Origin: Parashewanella hymeniacidonis
Lineage (GTDB): Bacteria > Pseudomonadota > Gammaproteobacteria > Enterobacterales > Shewanellaceae
Assembly: GCF_016900895.1 (NCBI RefSeq)
Contig: NZ_JAFEUN010000039.1
Location: 1-37,731 of the forward strand
Length of the DNA: 37,731 bases
Direction: 5' to 3'
Shown here: piece by piece, positions 17,138 to 25,740 of the stretch
How the letters are laid out: each line of letters opens with the position of its first letter
Position numbering within the stretch: position 1 is the stretch's first letter
Notes under the pieces: generated by a model
The model's input: only the letters and a program-made list of their open reading frames with translations
The model's database searches: none
What the model was told of the DNA's origin: nothing
Position numbers and translations under genes: made by a program

Positions 17138-18637
17138 CTAATTTTCACTACTCTTATTCGGATTTTGCAATTCAAGTTTCATTAACGTTTTCCACTTGCG
17201 TATCCATGGTTTTGGAAGTTCTGTTTCTTTAGCCAATTTAGCTGCAAATGTTTGCGCTAATTGATAATTTTCAAATTCTCCAACAACGACAACCCAACGT
17301 TGTTTTTGTTTTGCTATTCTGACATCAGAATACGGAGAAAGTTGTCTAAGTAGATTATTCAATGATCTCTGTTTACTGACCGTGGCAACTTGAAGAGTAT
17401 AACTCTCTGGATTCGGCGCTTTGACCTCAGGAGCATCTAACTCAAGTTGCTTTGTTACAGATTTGACTGCGTTAACATCACCTTGTTTATACTCAATTTT
17501 AGAAACTTCACCCTCAAGTATTTGACTGGAGCGTTCAACTTTGCTTTCTGTTTGCTGAGCGTGAGCGAGTTCCGGCTGTTGATTATCGCTCAATTCAACG
17601 GGCTTTTGTTTTAGGCGTTTACCTGACGTCTCGGCAGTTACTTCATCAAGTTGGTCTGGTTGCTGCTGGGTTGGTTTAGGACGTGCAATATGGCTTACTG
17701 CTGCCTCTACCTTAGCCTGTTGATTAGTCTTAGTGCCTTCTAGTTCAACTTTAGTGCCCCTCTCAATCTGATTGAAAACTATTGCGGCATCTTTCACAGG
17801 TAAATCGATAGAAGTTTGAAGACGTTCTGTTGTCTCTTCAGAGGCAGGAATTGTATCATCACTATACCCTGCAACCTTTAAAAGCGGTTGTTGATAAACC
17901 CATGCCAGAGAAGCCAACGTAAACAATAATGCAACTACGGTAAGCAAACGAAGATTAAGTGTTCTCTTGCTTACTTTTTCATTGTGTTCATTCGCTGACT
18001 TAACAAATACCGCAACAATATCTTTTGGATACACGTTGTCTTGGTTAAAATCAGGTTTCGCAATTAAATGATTTTCAAAACCGTCACTTTGACTGAGCAA
18101 CGAGTAATAAAGCGCATCTTGCTCTTGCTGGCTTAATGTTTCGATATAAAGCGAGCTCATTAAAGCCTGAAAAGACTCTGGTAGTGCCTCATTGAGCTGA
18201 GCTTCAAACTCTACTGTGACTGCAGCAATAACGCTCACGAACTGCCCTGAAACCGATAATTGGCTTAGACCAATTAATTCCGCCCATAATGCATTTGATA
18301 ATCGCTCAGCATCATCAATAATAATGACAATTGGCTTTTTTAATGTCGACGCAAAATCGACTAATGAATCGGTGAGAGAGGTTTCATCATCAAAGACAGG
18401 TTCTGAAAGTAGTGGTAATAGAATTTTGCGTCTTATTTCGGCATCATCCGCATGCAAAGGACAAGAAAGAAATACAGAAATCTCGTCACTTATTATTCTA
18501 TTAAGGTATCTCAGTAGAAATGATTTCCCCGCCCCTTCTGCACCACAAACCAGCTGCAATTGCTCTGCATAACTGATGTTATGAGTTAAGCGTTCAGCAA
18601 GTGATTCTTGCGATGGTAGCAATAAAGGCTCTGTCAT
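17138..18637 (-). CDS. damX: DamX: ATPase-like N-terminus, membrane segment and SPOR domain
   Basis: 499 residues. The N-terminal AAA domain of ExeA type has Walker A GAEGAGKS (32-39) and a Walker B-like PIVIIIDDAERL (about 102-113). A transmembrane helix spans about 228-248, followed by a long Gln/Glu/Lys-rich periplasmic linker. A C-terminal SPOR domain (about 412-487: YTLQVATVSKQRSLNNLLRQL to WIRKWKTLMKLEL) binds denuded peptidoglycan glycans at the septum. DamX localises to the division ring in E. coli; the full ATPase domain seen here is the longer form typical of Vibrio, Shewanella and relatives. AGGGAA precedes the ATG. Confidence 0.92.
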   Translation of the reverse strand: MTEPLLLPSQESLAERLTHNISYAEQLQLVCGAEGAGKSFLLRYLNRIISDEISVFLSCPLHADDAEIRRKILLPLLSEPVFDDETSLTDSLVDFASTLKKPIVIIIDDAERLSNALWAELIGLSQLSVSGQFVSVIAAVTVEFEAQLNEALPESFQALMSSLYIETLSQQEQDALYYSLLSQSDGFENHLIAKPDFNQDNVYPKDIVAVFVKSANEHNEKVSKRTLNLRLLTVVALLFTLASLAWVYQQPLLKVAGYSDDTIPASEETTERLQTSIDLPVKDAAIVFNQIERGTKVELEGTKTNQQAKVEAAVSHIARPKPTQQQPDQLDEVTAETSGKRLKQKPVELSDNQQPELAHAQQTESKVERSSQILEGEVSKIEYKQGDVNAVKSVTKQLELDAPEVKAPNPESYTLQVATVSKQRSLNNLLRQLSPYSDVRIAKQKQRWVVVVGEFENYQLAQTFAAKLAKETELPKPWIRKWKTLMKLELQNPNKSSEN

Positions 18638-18667
18638 TTCCCTAAGTTCTCGATAAATGAGATATAT

Positions 18668-19753
18668 CTAGCTTAGTACATCGATTAACTGTTGATGACT
18701 TACTTGCGATGTCACAACAGCTTCGCCAATCTGTGTTGGTAAAACTAACCGAATTTTTTGATCGAGTACTTTTTTATCTCGTTGCATGTGCTTAATAAAC
18801 GCATTTGCAGACATGGATTTTGGTTTCACAAGTGGTAGTTCGAATGCGGAAATTAAACGAGAGATGCGTTGAACGGTCTCAAAACTTACCCAACCTAAAT
18901 GTTGTGACGTTTCAGCAGCAAGTACCATCCCTGCAGCCACAGCTTCACCATGAAGCCAATTTCTATAGCCCATCTCTGCTTCGATAGCATGGCCGAAAGT
19001 ATGCCCTAAATTTAACAAGGCTCGACAACCACGCTCGGTTTCATCCTGAGCAACCACATCAGCTTTTATTTCACAGCATCGAGAAATGGCGTAAATTAAA
19101 GCCGCTGGCTCAAGCTGCTTTAACGGCTCGATATTTTGTTCAAGCCATTCGAAAAATTCGATATCCCAAATAATGCCATATTTAATGACTTCAGCCATAC
19201 CAGCATTAAACTCTCTCACTGGTAGCGATTTGAGAAATTCAGTATCAATAAACACTGCTTTAGGCTGATGAAATGCGCCAAGCATATTCTTACCTAAAAC
19301 GTGGTTCACTGCAGTTTTGCCGCCAACAGACGAATCGACCTGCGACAGTAACGTTGTGGGTACTTGAATAAAATCAATACCACGTTGATAACAGGCCGCT
19401 GCAAAACCTGTCATATCTCCAACAACACCGCCACCTAAAGCGATGAGAACGCAATCTCGGCCGTAGTTCTCCTGCAAGAGTTTATCGAAAATATGGTTGA
19501 GGTACTCGAGTGTTTTATATTGTTCACCGTCAGGTAGTATCACAGAATCTATCGATGATGCAGGCTTAAAGAAAGCCTTAACTTGTTCAATATAAAGCGG
19601 AGCAATAGTGTCATTACTGACAATCAACAAGCGTTTTTTATGAAAATAGCGAGACCAAGTCTCGCTATTTAGAGTGGAGGGGTCTGTAAGGAAGCCTTGA
19701 TGAATATAGATGCTATAACTGCGTTTACCTAAATTAACCTCAATGGTTTCCAT
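18668..19753 (-). CDS. aroB: 3-dehydroquinate synthase
   Basis: 361 residues. It converts DAHP to 3-dehydroquinate, the second step of the shikimate pathway, with NAD and a divalent metal. The NAD-binding and catalytic stretch is [21 protein letters not shown] followed by [20 protein letters not shown]. Metal ligands are expected in the AEVIKYG and [21 protein letters not shown] regions. The full expected length is present. It lies 19 nt after aroK and 30 nt before damX on the same strand. Confidence 0.96.
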   Translation of the reverse strand: METIEVNLGKRSYSIYIHQGFLTDPSTLNSETWSRYFHKKRLLIVSNDTIAPLYIEQVKAFFKPASSIDSVILPDGEQYKTLEYLNHIFDKLLQENYGRDCVLIALGGGVVGDMTGFAAACYQRGIDFIQVPTTLLSQVDSSVGGKTAVNHVLGKNMLGAFHQPKAVFIDTEFLKSLPVREFNAGMAEVIKYGIIWDIEFFEWLEQNIEPLKQLEPAALIYAISRCCEIKADVVAQDETERGCRALLNLGHTFGHAIEAEMGYRNWLHGEAVAAGMVLAAETSQHLGWVSFETVQRISRLISAFELPLVKPKSMSANAFIKHMQRDKKVLDQKIRLVLPTQIGEAVVTSQVSHQQLIDVLS

Positions 19754-19772
19754 ACTTTAAAACGTCCCGAAA

Positions 19773-20288
19773 TTAAAAACCTAATTTCTCAATAATTTGG
19801 TTTGCAACAACTTTAGCACTCTGATCGTCAGTCTTAACAACAACGTCAGCAATTTCTTCGTAAAGTGGATTACGAGATTCAGCTAAAGTCTCAAGAACGT
19901 GTCTTGGGTCATCAACTTGTAAAAGAGGACGGCGCTTATCACGTTGAGTACGCGCAACTTGCTTATCTATCGTGGTTTCAAGATATACAACAAAACCTCG
20001 AGCTGATAAATAGTTACGGATCTCTTTGCTTTGAATTGAACCACCGCCGGTAGCCAATACAATGCCCTGCATTTCTGATAAATCAGAAATGACAGTTGTT
20101 TCACGCTTACGGAAGCCGTCTTCACCTTCTACATCAAATACCCAAGCAATGTCAGCACCTGTGCGCTTTTCAATCTCTTGGTCGGTGTCGTGGAATTCTA
20201 AATGAAGCATCTGCGCCAAATGGCGACCTATTGTGCTCTTACCTGCGCCCATTGGGCCAATCAGAAAAATATTACGTTTTTCAGCCAT
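19773..20288 (-). CDS. aroK: Shikimate kinase I
   Basis: 171 residues, an NMP-kinase-like P-loop enzyme that phosphorylates shikimate with ATP. Walker A is GPMGAGKST (11-19). The shikimate-binding [27 protein letters not shown] segment, [11 protein letters not shown] and the lid RRPLLQ are all present. First gene of the aroK-aroB-damX-dam run. About 40 bp upstream a dyad, TCGATTT/AAATCGA (20327-20333/20342-20348), could be a control site, but this is weak. Confidence 0.96.
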   Translation of the reverse strand: MAEKRNIFLIGPMGAGKSTIGRHLAQMLHLEFHDTDQEIEKRTGADIAWVFDVEGEDGFRKRETTVISDLSEMQGIVLATGGGSIQSKEIRNYLSARGFVVYLETTIDKQVARTQRDKRRPLLQVDDPRHVLETLAESRNPLYEEIADVVVKTDDQSAKVVANQIIEKLGF

Positions 20289-20482
20289 TTTTTATACGTC
20301 TGAATCTTATGAAGTGTTTGCCTATATCGATTTACAATTGGAAATCGACCTATATCTTACCTTGCTCTTCTAATGAGACTTGATTAGGGATTATCTCAGT
20401 TTCCTTGTGCAAATGGCAAGTCATCAAAGCGATTAAAATACGATTTGTCGATGAGTTTTTCACTTTTAGGTATACCATAAAC

Positions 20483-20507
20483 AAAAAGCCAGAGACTAAT
20501 CTCTAGC
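20483..20507 (-). terminator. Rho-independent terminator of the pilMNOPQ operon
   Basis: Read on the minus strand, GCTAGAGA and TCTCTGGC (20507-20500 and 20495-20488) form an 8-bp stem with one G-U pair and a 4-nt loop, followed at once by TTTTTGTTT. It lies 26 nt downstream of the pilQ stop. Confidence 0.85.
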
Positions 20508-20532
20508 TTAGCTCTATGTAAATTATAGACTT

Positions 20533-22602
20533 TTATAATTCTTCAGTAACAATTTTTGGTGTTACAAAAATTAATAATTCACGACGCTCATTTTTTTTCT
20601 GTGAATTTCTAAAAAAGTAACCTAAGTACGGAATATCACCTAATAACGGTACTTTATTCACATTATCGATAACTTGTTGCTGGAAAATACCACCTAAGAC
20701 AATGGTTTCGCCATTTTTTACTAGCGCCTGAGTACCGATTCGCTGAGTATCGATCGAGACGGCTGTGCCTGTTGGTGTTTGTACGTTTTCACCACGAGAG
20801 TCTTGAGTGATTTCCAAATCTAAGATAATACGATTATCAGGTGTAATCTGTGGCGTTACTTTTAAAGACAGTACTGCGGGTTTAAACGTAACCGTTGTAG
20901 CACCACTTGATGCAGCCTGTACATACGGAATTTCAACACCTTGAGAAATATAACCAGAAGTTTGATTTGAAGTTAACAAGCGTGGACTTGCTACAATTTC
21001 AGCTTTATCTTCTTTTTCTAATGCACTCAATTCCAAATCAAGTAAAGTACCATCAGCAAAGTCCGCCACCCTGAATGCTATCGATGTTGGGCTAACGTCA
21101 GACGGCGCAGGTAGGTTTACATTCAATCTGTCACCTATTGGTGGTACAACACCATTAGATACATTGGATAGACCATCTAAGCGACCTGTCGTTCCACTGT
21201 CACCGTCTCGATTAGTGAAGCCCCAACGAACACCGAGATCTTCAGCGATATTATCACGAACTGTAACAACTCTAGCTTCAATCAAGACTTGTTTAATCGG
21301 AATATCAAGAATTTTGACTAAGCGAGCTACATTTTCAATAGTGTCAGCGGTATCTTTTACAAGTAACGTATTTGTTCTTGTGTCAACAGCAACAGTACCA
21401 CGCTTAGATAGTAGGCTCGAATCATCACTTTTGAACAAATTGGCGAGGTCTTCTGCTTTTGCATAGTTGATTTGAATATACTCAGAATAAAGAGGTGCAA
21501 GTTCCTCAACTTCTTTTTTATTCTTTAACTCATTACTTTCTCTGATTGCTATTTCTTCTGCAGGAGCTACCATCATGACGTTTCCTTCGAGACGCATACC
21601 TAGCCCTCTCTGTCTCAGAATTAAGTCCAATGCTTGATCCCAAGGCACGCTGTCTAAGCGGATGGTTATATCCCCCTCTACAGTATCGCTTACCACTAAG
21701 TTAAAGTTGTTTTGATCTGCAATGATTTGAAGCACCGCTCTGACAGAAATGTTTTGGAAGTTTAAGGTAAACTTTTTCCCTGTATAGACTTTTTCTTTTT
21801 TTTCTACTATTTCAGGTTCTTCTTCATCGACGAGTAATCTTATTTGATTACCATCTTGGTTATAGGTGTATTTATACGTTCCTGAAACATCAACTAAGAT
21901 TCTACTGGTGAGATCTTCTCTAAACGTTTCGAAGCTTTTGATTGGAGTATCAAAATCATTAACATCAACAATGTATAATAAATCTTCTCCAATCTCGGTG
22001 TTGTAAAACTTAAGTTCTAACTTTGCACCGACTTGTTCGACATTAAAAGCGATGGAGCTGTTATTTAATTTAACAATCAGTTCACTGCCACCCGTCTGTG
22101 AACGCTTAAAATCAATATGTTTTATATTGTTAATGTATGAAGAAGCTGAGTTGGATGACTCTTGTTTTATTGAGTCATTGATCGTCAATCGATAACGGTT
22201 ACCAATTACTCTTGCTTGATAAGGCCTGATTCGATCTAAACTGATAATTGCATTTAACGTAGTCTCTTTTTGATTAAGAGATAAATCAATCACACCCACT
22301 TTTTCAATGTTAAATTTTGACTTGTTCACCGAGGAGACACTATCAGCAAAAGAAATCGTCAGTTGGGCTGGATTTGCACTCGCATCAACTAATGGCACAG
22401 TAATGTCTTTTTCAAAGACAAATTCAACTTCAAGTTGATGATCTACAACAGCGTGATACTTAATATCAAGTAATTTATTGGCACTGTATGCTGACGGAGC
22501 AAATGCAATAAACGATAAAAGTACAAGTGCAAAGTTCACTGCCTTTATCATTTTAAAACGAATATGTTTGATGATTGAAAATTCCATTATTCTTCTATCC
22601 AT
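20533..22602 (-). CDS. pilQ: Type IV pilus secretin PilQ
   Basis: 689 residues. After a signal region ending near SAYSA (about residue 40) come AMIN-type domains (to about 250, peptidoglycan binding), the secretin N-terminal STN domain (about 280-335: FTLNFQNISVRAVLQIIADQNNFNLV), a Secretin_N/N1 domain with VAVDTRTNTLLVKDTADTIENV, and the C-terminal secretin barrel (about 510-689) with VASPRLLTSNQTSG, GVEIPYV and VPLLGDIPYLGYFFR. PilQ multimers form the outer-membrane gate through which the pilus passes. The start at 22602 has a long basic lead before the signal; ATGs at 22587 and 22551 are alternatives. Last gene of pilMNOPQ. Confidence 0.95.
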   Translation of the reverse strand: MDRRIMEFSIIKHIRFKMIKAVNFALVLLSFIAFAPSAYSANKLLDIKYHAVVDHQLEVEFVFEKDITVPLVDASANPAQLTISFADSVSSVNKSKFNIEKVGVIDLSLNQKETTLNAIISLDRIRPYQARVIGNRYRLTINDSIKQESSNSASSYINNIKHIDFKRSQTGGSELIVKLNNSSIAFNVEQVGAKLELKFYNTEIGEDLLYIVDVNDFDTPIKSFETFREDLTSRILVDVSGTYKYTYNQDGNQIRLLVDEEEPEIVEKKEKVYTGKKFTLNFQNISVRAVLQIIADQNNFNLVVSDTVEGDITIRLDSVPWDQALDLILRQRGLGMRLEGNVMMVAPAEEIAIRESNELKNKKEVEELAPLYSEYIQINYAKAEDLANLFKSDDSSLLSKRGTVAVDTRTNTLLVKDTADTIENVARLVKILDIPIKQVLIEARVVTVRDNIAEDLGVRWGFTNRDGDSGTTGRLDGLSNVSNGVVPPIGDRLNVNLPAPSDVSPTSIAFRVADFADGTLLDLELSALEKEDKAEIVASPRLLTSNQTSGYISQGVEIPYVQAASSGATTVTFKPAVLSLKVTPQITPDNRIILDLEITQDSRGENVQTPTGTAVSIDTQRIGTQALVKNGETIVLGGIFQQQVIDNVNKVPLLGDIPYLGYFFRNSQKKNERRELLIFVTPKIVTEEL

Positions 22603-22606
22603 GCTC

Positions 22607-23122
22607 TTAATTTCCTGTTAATTCCATGCTACTCATTCTTTTAGTCCAGCAGCCTGAACCATCAGGAACCAATTCAATTATTTCTATTTTTTGCTCAGCA
22701 ACATTTGCTACTTTACCATGGTATAAACCTAAATACTGACCCTTACCAACCCGATAGACGCTACCATCAGTGGTTTCTACGAGTGCCCAAATTTTCTTGT
22801 TTTGAGAAATTGTTCCTCGCATTTTTAAATTATCGAGAGCGTAAGTTTCCAAGCGGCTTTTACGTCTTTGTAAGTCGGGTTGTAAACAATTTTTCTTGGG
22901 TTCGATAACTTCTTCAGTGAGTTCTCTAGAAGGTGGAATAAAAGGACTACGTATTAATTCAGCTTGATAGGCATAATGCTCAAACTTCGGAGCCTCTTTT
23001 AAAGGAGGAATATGAGCCACATGCTGAGCTTTTGTTGTTGTGACAAAAAGTTCTAAGTCTGAACGATCATTACTGCATGCCGTGAGTCCAAATAATAGGA
23101 AAATAGCTATGAGTACCCGCAT
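22607..23122 (-). CDS. pilP: Type IV pilus assembly lipoprotein PilP
   Basis: 171 residues. Lipoprotein signal with lipobox LTAC, lipidated at C16. After a linker rich in Pro and charged residues, the conserved beta domain (about 85-170) reads SRLETYALDNLKMRGTISQ, ALVETTDGSVYRVGKGQYLG and KIEIIELVPDGSGCW. PilP links the inner-membrane PilN-PilO dimer to the PilQ secretin. It overlaps pilO by one base (TAATG) and ends four bases before pilQ. Confidence 0.95.
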   Translation of the reverse strand: MRVLIAIFLLFGLTACSNDRSDLELFVTTTKAQHVAHIPPLKEAPKFEHYAYQAELIRSPFIPPSRELTEEVIEPKKNCLQPDLQRRKSRLETYALDNLKMRGTISQNKKIWALVETTDGSVYRVGKGQYLGLYHGKVANVAEQKIEIIELVPDGSGCWTKRMSSMELTGN

Positions 23123-23739
23123 TAGCCTTTCCCCTTCTTCTTATTTGAAACACTGTCTCCAACTTCTTTAAATCGGTATGTTTTTGCGAAAATTTCCATT
23201 TGGAGAAGTTCAGACTTTTCTTTTTTAACCGAAAAATCGTGCAAACTCACAATACGAGGTAACTTAGCAATATTACTGATCATATTGCCAATCTCGTGGT
23301 AATCACCTACTACTGAAATTTTAATTGGCAGCTCGACGTAAAAGTCTTGTTGAACAGGATCTTCCCAATTTAAACTGTTGATCCTTAACCCTGCATCAGT
23401 CGCTACAAAAGTCAGATCATCTAACAGCCCAGGCATTTCATTTTTTGAAGGCAACATTTTTAGTAATTCAGAAAATTGCCCCTCCATCTCACTCAACTGC
23501 TCACGATAAAGCTTTAAATTCGCAGCCATTTGGTACTTTAACTTAAAGTCATTTCTTAATTGAGCTTCTTTACTTTGCATCCTGTCTAATGCACTTAGCT
23601 CATCAGAAATAAAGAAAAAATAACTCCCAATAAAAACTAAAATGGCTAGAATCGCTGCAAAGACAACTTTAACTTGTCGTGGCCAAGCACCTATATTTTC
23701 AAAATCTAAGTCATTGAATTGTTCGAGATCTAATTTCAT
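23122..23739 (-). CDS. pilO: Type IV pilus inner-membrane protein PilO
   Basis: 205 residues. N-terminal cytoplasmic segment with FENIGAWPRQVK, a membrane helix at about 27-47, a coiled coil (about 50-95, ending SEMEGQFSELLKMLPSKNEMPGLLDDL), then a ferredoxin-like periplasmic domain with LPIKISVVGDYHEIGNMISNIAKLPRIV. It pairs with PilN in the alignment complex. The lysine-rich tail ends at 23122, overlapping pilP. Confidence 0.95.
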   Translation of the reverse strand: MKLDLEQFNDLDFENIGAWPRQVKVVFAAILAILVFIGSYFFFISDELSALDRMQSKEAQLRNDFKLKYQMAANLKLYREQLSEMEGQFSELLKMLPSKNEMPGLLDDLTFVATDAGLRINSLNWEDPVQQDFYVELPIKISVVGDYHEIGNMISNIAKLPRIVSLHDFSVKKEKSELLQMEIFAKTYRFKEVGDSVSNKKKGKG

Positions 23740-24317
23740 TTCTTGACCTCTTTATTCTTTTTATTTCGATCGTTAGCTGCGCTCATGATACTGATCTGCA
23801 TCGTGAACTTTTGAAGAAGTCTGGCGTTATTTTCACCTAACTTTACCTGTTGAGGGGTAGAGTCTCCGAGCCATTCTGAAGATTCTATTCTTCTCATCAT
23901 ATTGGTTACATGATTATTTGACTCACTCAGTCCTTCAACAAAAAGCATGTCATCTTCTTTTTCTATATTAGAAAAATATATTCCTGCTGGAACGACTCGA
24001 ACTAACTCATCTAAAATATGAGTTGGTAAATTTCTAGATTGCTGAAGATCAAGAATGATATCTGTACGACGCTCAATATCTTTTTTGCGTTCAGTGATCG
24101 AACGAATTTCTTTAATTTGACTTTCTAACAATGATATTTCTGAAGTGAGATAAGCATTACGTTGACGCTGCTCGTTTTTGAGCATGTCGATAAACCCAAG
24201 AGCTGCATAAACGACTATGCAAGAAACAATAAATACCAGAGCTAATACTCCGGTATAGTCCCTTTTCCTTTTTTCCCTAGCCTCTTCACGCCAAGGCAGT
24301 AAGTTTATGTTCGCCAT
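23736..24317 (-). CDS. pilN: Type IV pilus assembly protein PilN
   Basis: 193 residues. The N-terminal INLLPWREEAREKRKR is the conserved peptide that docks in PilM. One membrane helix follows at about 24-46, then a coiled coil (about 48-85) and a periplasmic fold with PTHILDELVRVVPAGIYFSNIE. The C-terminal tail is lysine-rich. It overlaps pilM by 13 nt and pilO by four (ATGA). Confidence 0.95.
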   Translation of the reverse strand: MANINLLPWREEAREKRKRDYTGVLALVFIVSCIVVYAALGFIDMLKNEQRQRNAYLTSEISLLESQIKEIRSITERKKDIERRTDIILDLQQSRNLPTHILDELVRVVPAGIYFSNIEKEDDMLFVEGLSESNNHVTNMMRRIESSEWLGDSTPQQVKLGENNARLLQKFTMQISIMSAANDRNKKNKEVKK

Positions 24318-25387
24318 TGTGCATAACTCCTTAATGCTAGGCCAAACGCAACCATGTACTTCCCTATATTATTTTGCAGTATCTCAGTATCTTTATCGTC
24401 CGCAGATAGACAACCTTTAAATGGATTTGCAATTATGGTTTGGGTACCTAATTCACTCATGATGACATTGGCAATGCCTTCAAGTCGTGCAGTGCCACCT
24501 GAAAGTACAATATAATCGACGTTTTCTTTGCCGCTGGAAGTACAGAAAATCTGTAAAGTACGTTTTATTTGTTGCAGTAATTGAGTTTGAAAAGGAGACA
24601 GAACTTCAAACATATAATCTCGTGGAAGTTCACCAGTCACTTTGGCTTTTTCTGCATCTTCATTAGTCATGCCGTAAAATGATTGTATTGATTGAGTAAA
24701 TTGTTCTCCGCCAAACGTTTGCTCACGAATAAACGTTGTTTCACCTTTTTCAACAGCAGCAAAAGTTAAAATGTTTGCACCAATATCGATCATTGCAACC
24801 ACTTTATCAGATGCCCCCTCAGGTAATTGATCAACGATCAACTCGAATGATCGACCGAGTGCATACCCTTCTACATCAATCACTTTTGCTTCAAGGTCAA
24901 CTTGATCTAAAGCATCAATTTTAGCGTCAATATTCTCTGTTCGACATGCGCTGAGCAGAACATCAACTTTACTTGGATCGGCTGAGTTAACATTTAATGT
25001 TTCGAAATCAATACTGACTTCATCAAGCGAATATGGAATTAAGTTATCAGCTTCGATTTCAATTTGTGACTCCATGTCTTCTTCACTCAGTGAAGCATCC
25101 ATGTAAATCACTTTTGTCATCACTGCAGAACCGGAAACAGAAGCTGCTGCATACTTAACTGATTTTGGGAAGCGTCTTTTTACAATTGATAAGGCTTCTG
25201 AAACTGATTCTTGTTCACGAATGTCGTGATCAACAACAGCTCCTTTTCGAAGAGGTACTGAAATGTGGTTTACAATCTTAAAACCATCCGTGTGTTTACT
25301 CAGCAGCACCGCTTTAATTTCATGAGAGCCAATATCTATGCCCACCATCTGCGGTGCTGACTTTGTCCATAAATTTCCGAGCATCAT
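24305..25387 (-). CDS. pilM: Type IV pilus assembly ATPase-fold protein PilM
   Basis: 360 residues with an actin-like (FtsA/PilM) fold. The phosphate-1 loop is VGIDIGSHEIKAVLL (15-29), phosphate 2 is MIDIGANILTFAAVEKG, and the adenosine motif is IVLSGGTARLEGIANVI. PilM is cytoplasmic, binds the PilN tail and couples the alignment complex to the motor ATPases. Two ATGs lie in tandem at 25387 and 25384 with no strong ribosome site. First gene of the operon; a good promoter lies at 25442-25469. Confidence 0.95.
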   Translation of the reverse strand: MMLGNLWTKSAPQMVGIDIGSHEIKAVLLSKHTDGFKIVNHISVPLRKGAVVDHDIREQESVSEALSIVKRRFPKSVKYAAASVSGSAVMTKVIYMDASLSEEDMESQIEIEADNLIPYSLDEVSIDFETLNVNSADPSKVDVLLSACRTENIDAKIDALDQVDLEAKVIDVEGYALGRSFELIVDQLPEGASDKVVAMIDIGANILTFAAVEKGETTFIREQTFGGEQFTQSIQSFYGMTNEDAEKAKVTGELPRDYMFEVLSPFQTQLLQQIKRTLQIFCTSSGKENVDYIVLSGGTARLEGIANVIMSELGTQTIIANPFKGCLSADDKDTEILQNNIGKYMVAFGLALRSYAQWRT

Positions 25388-25740
25388 CCAATACCACTTT
25401 TTTAACTTATTTCACAAATAGATTAACAGAATTAAAAAATAGTTATATTAAAATCAAATAAATGTTCAATAATTATGCACTCAATAACAAACTTCTCAAC
25501 CTTTTTATGTATTAAACAAGCTTTATTTCAGTAATTTATAGAAACAAAAATTTGGTTTAATATTCACTTTCTGAGCAAAAAATAATCCATTCCAAGTAAA
25601 TATTATGTTAACTGCTAACATTAGCTGCGCCGTGATTGAAAGAAATTAGATAATAAAATCAATCAATTTCATCCATCCACTTTTTACAAAATAACCGTTA
25701 TACTAATGCCACTTAACAATGAGTAGGGAAAATATAATAA
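25388..25740. other. Divergent promoter region between pilM and mrcA
   Basis: 353 bp of very AT-rich DNA with no supported gene. Apart from the minus-strand pilM promoter, it has a plus-strand TATACT at 25699-25704, about 36 bp before the PBP1A start, as a likely -10 box; the -35 is poor. No riboswitch or small RNA pattern was recognised. Confidence 0.5.
25442..25469 (-). promoter_or_regulatory. Sigma-70-type promoter for pilMNOPQ
   Basis: Read on the minus strand, TTGAAC (25469-25464) and TATAAC (25447-25442) are separated by 16 bp. Both are one or two changes from consensus. The -10 box lies 54 bp before the pilM ATG. Confidence 0.55.

Noticed and set aside
20469-20476. GGTATACC palindrome as an operator
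   Set aside because: Eight bases only, located downstream of the pilQ terminator and away from any promoter; likely chance.
25388-25740. Small RNA or riboswitch in the pilM-mrcA gap
   Set aside because: No stable stem with a terminator was found; the AT-rich sequence and two promoter-like boxes explain the gap.
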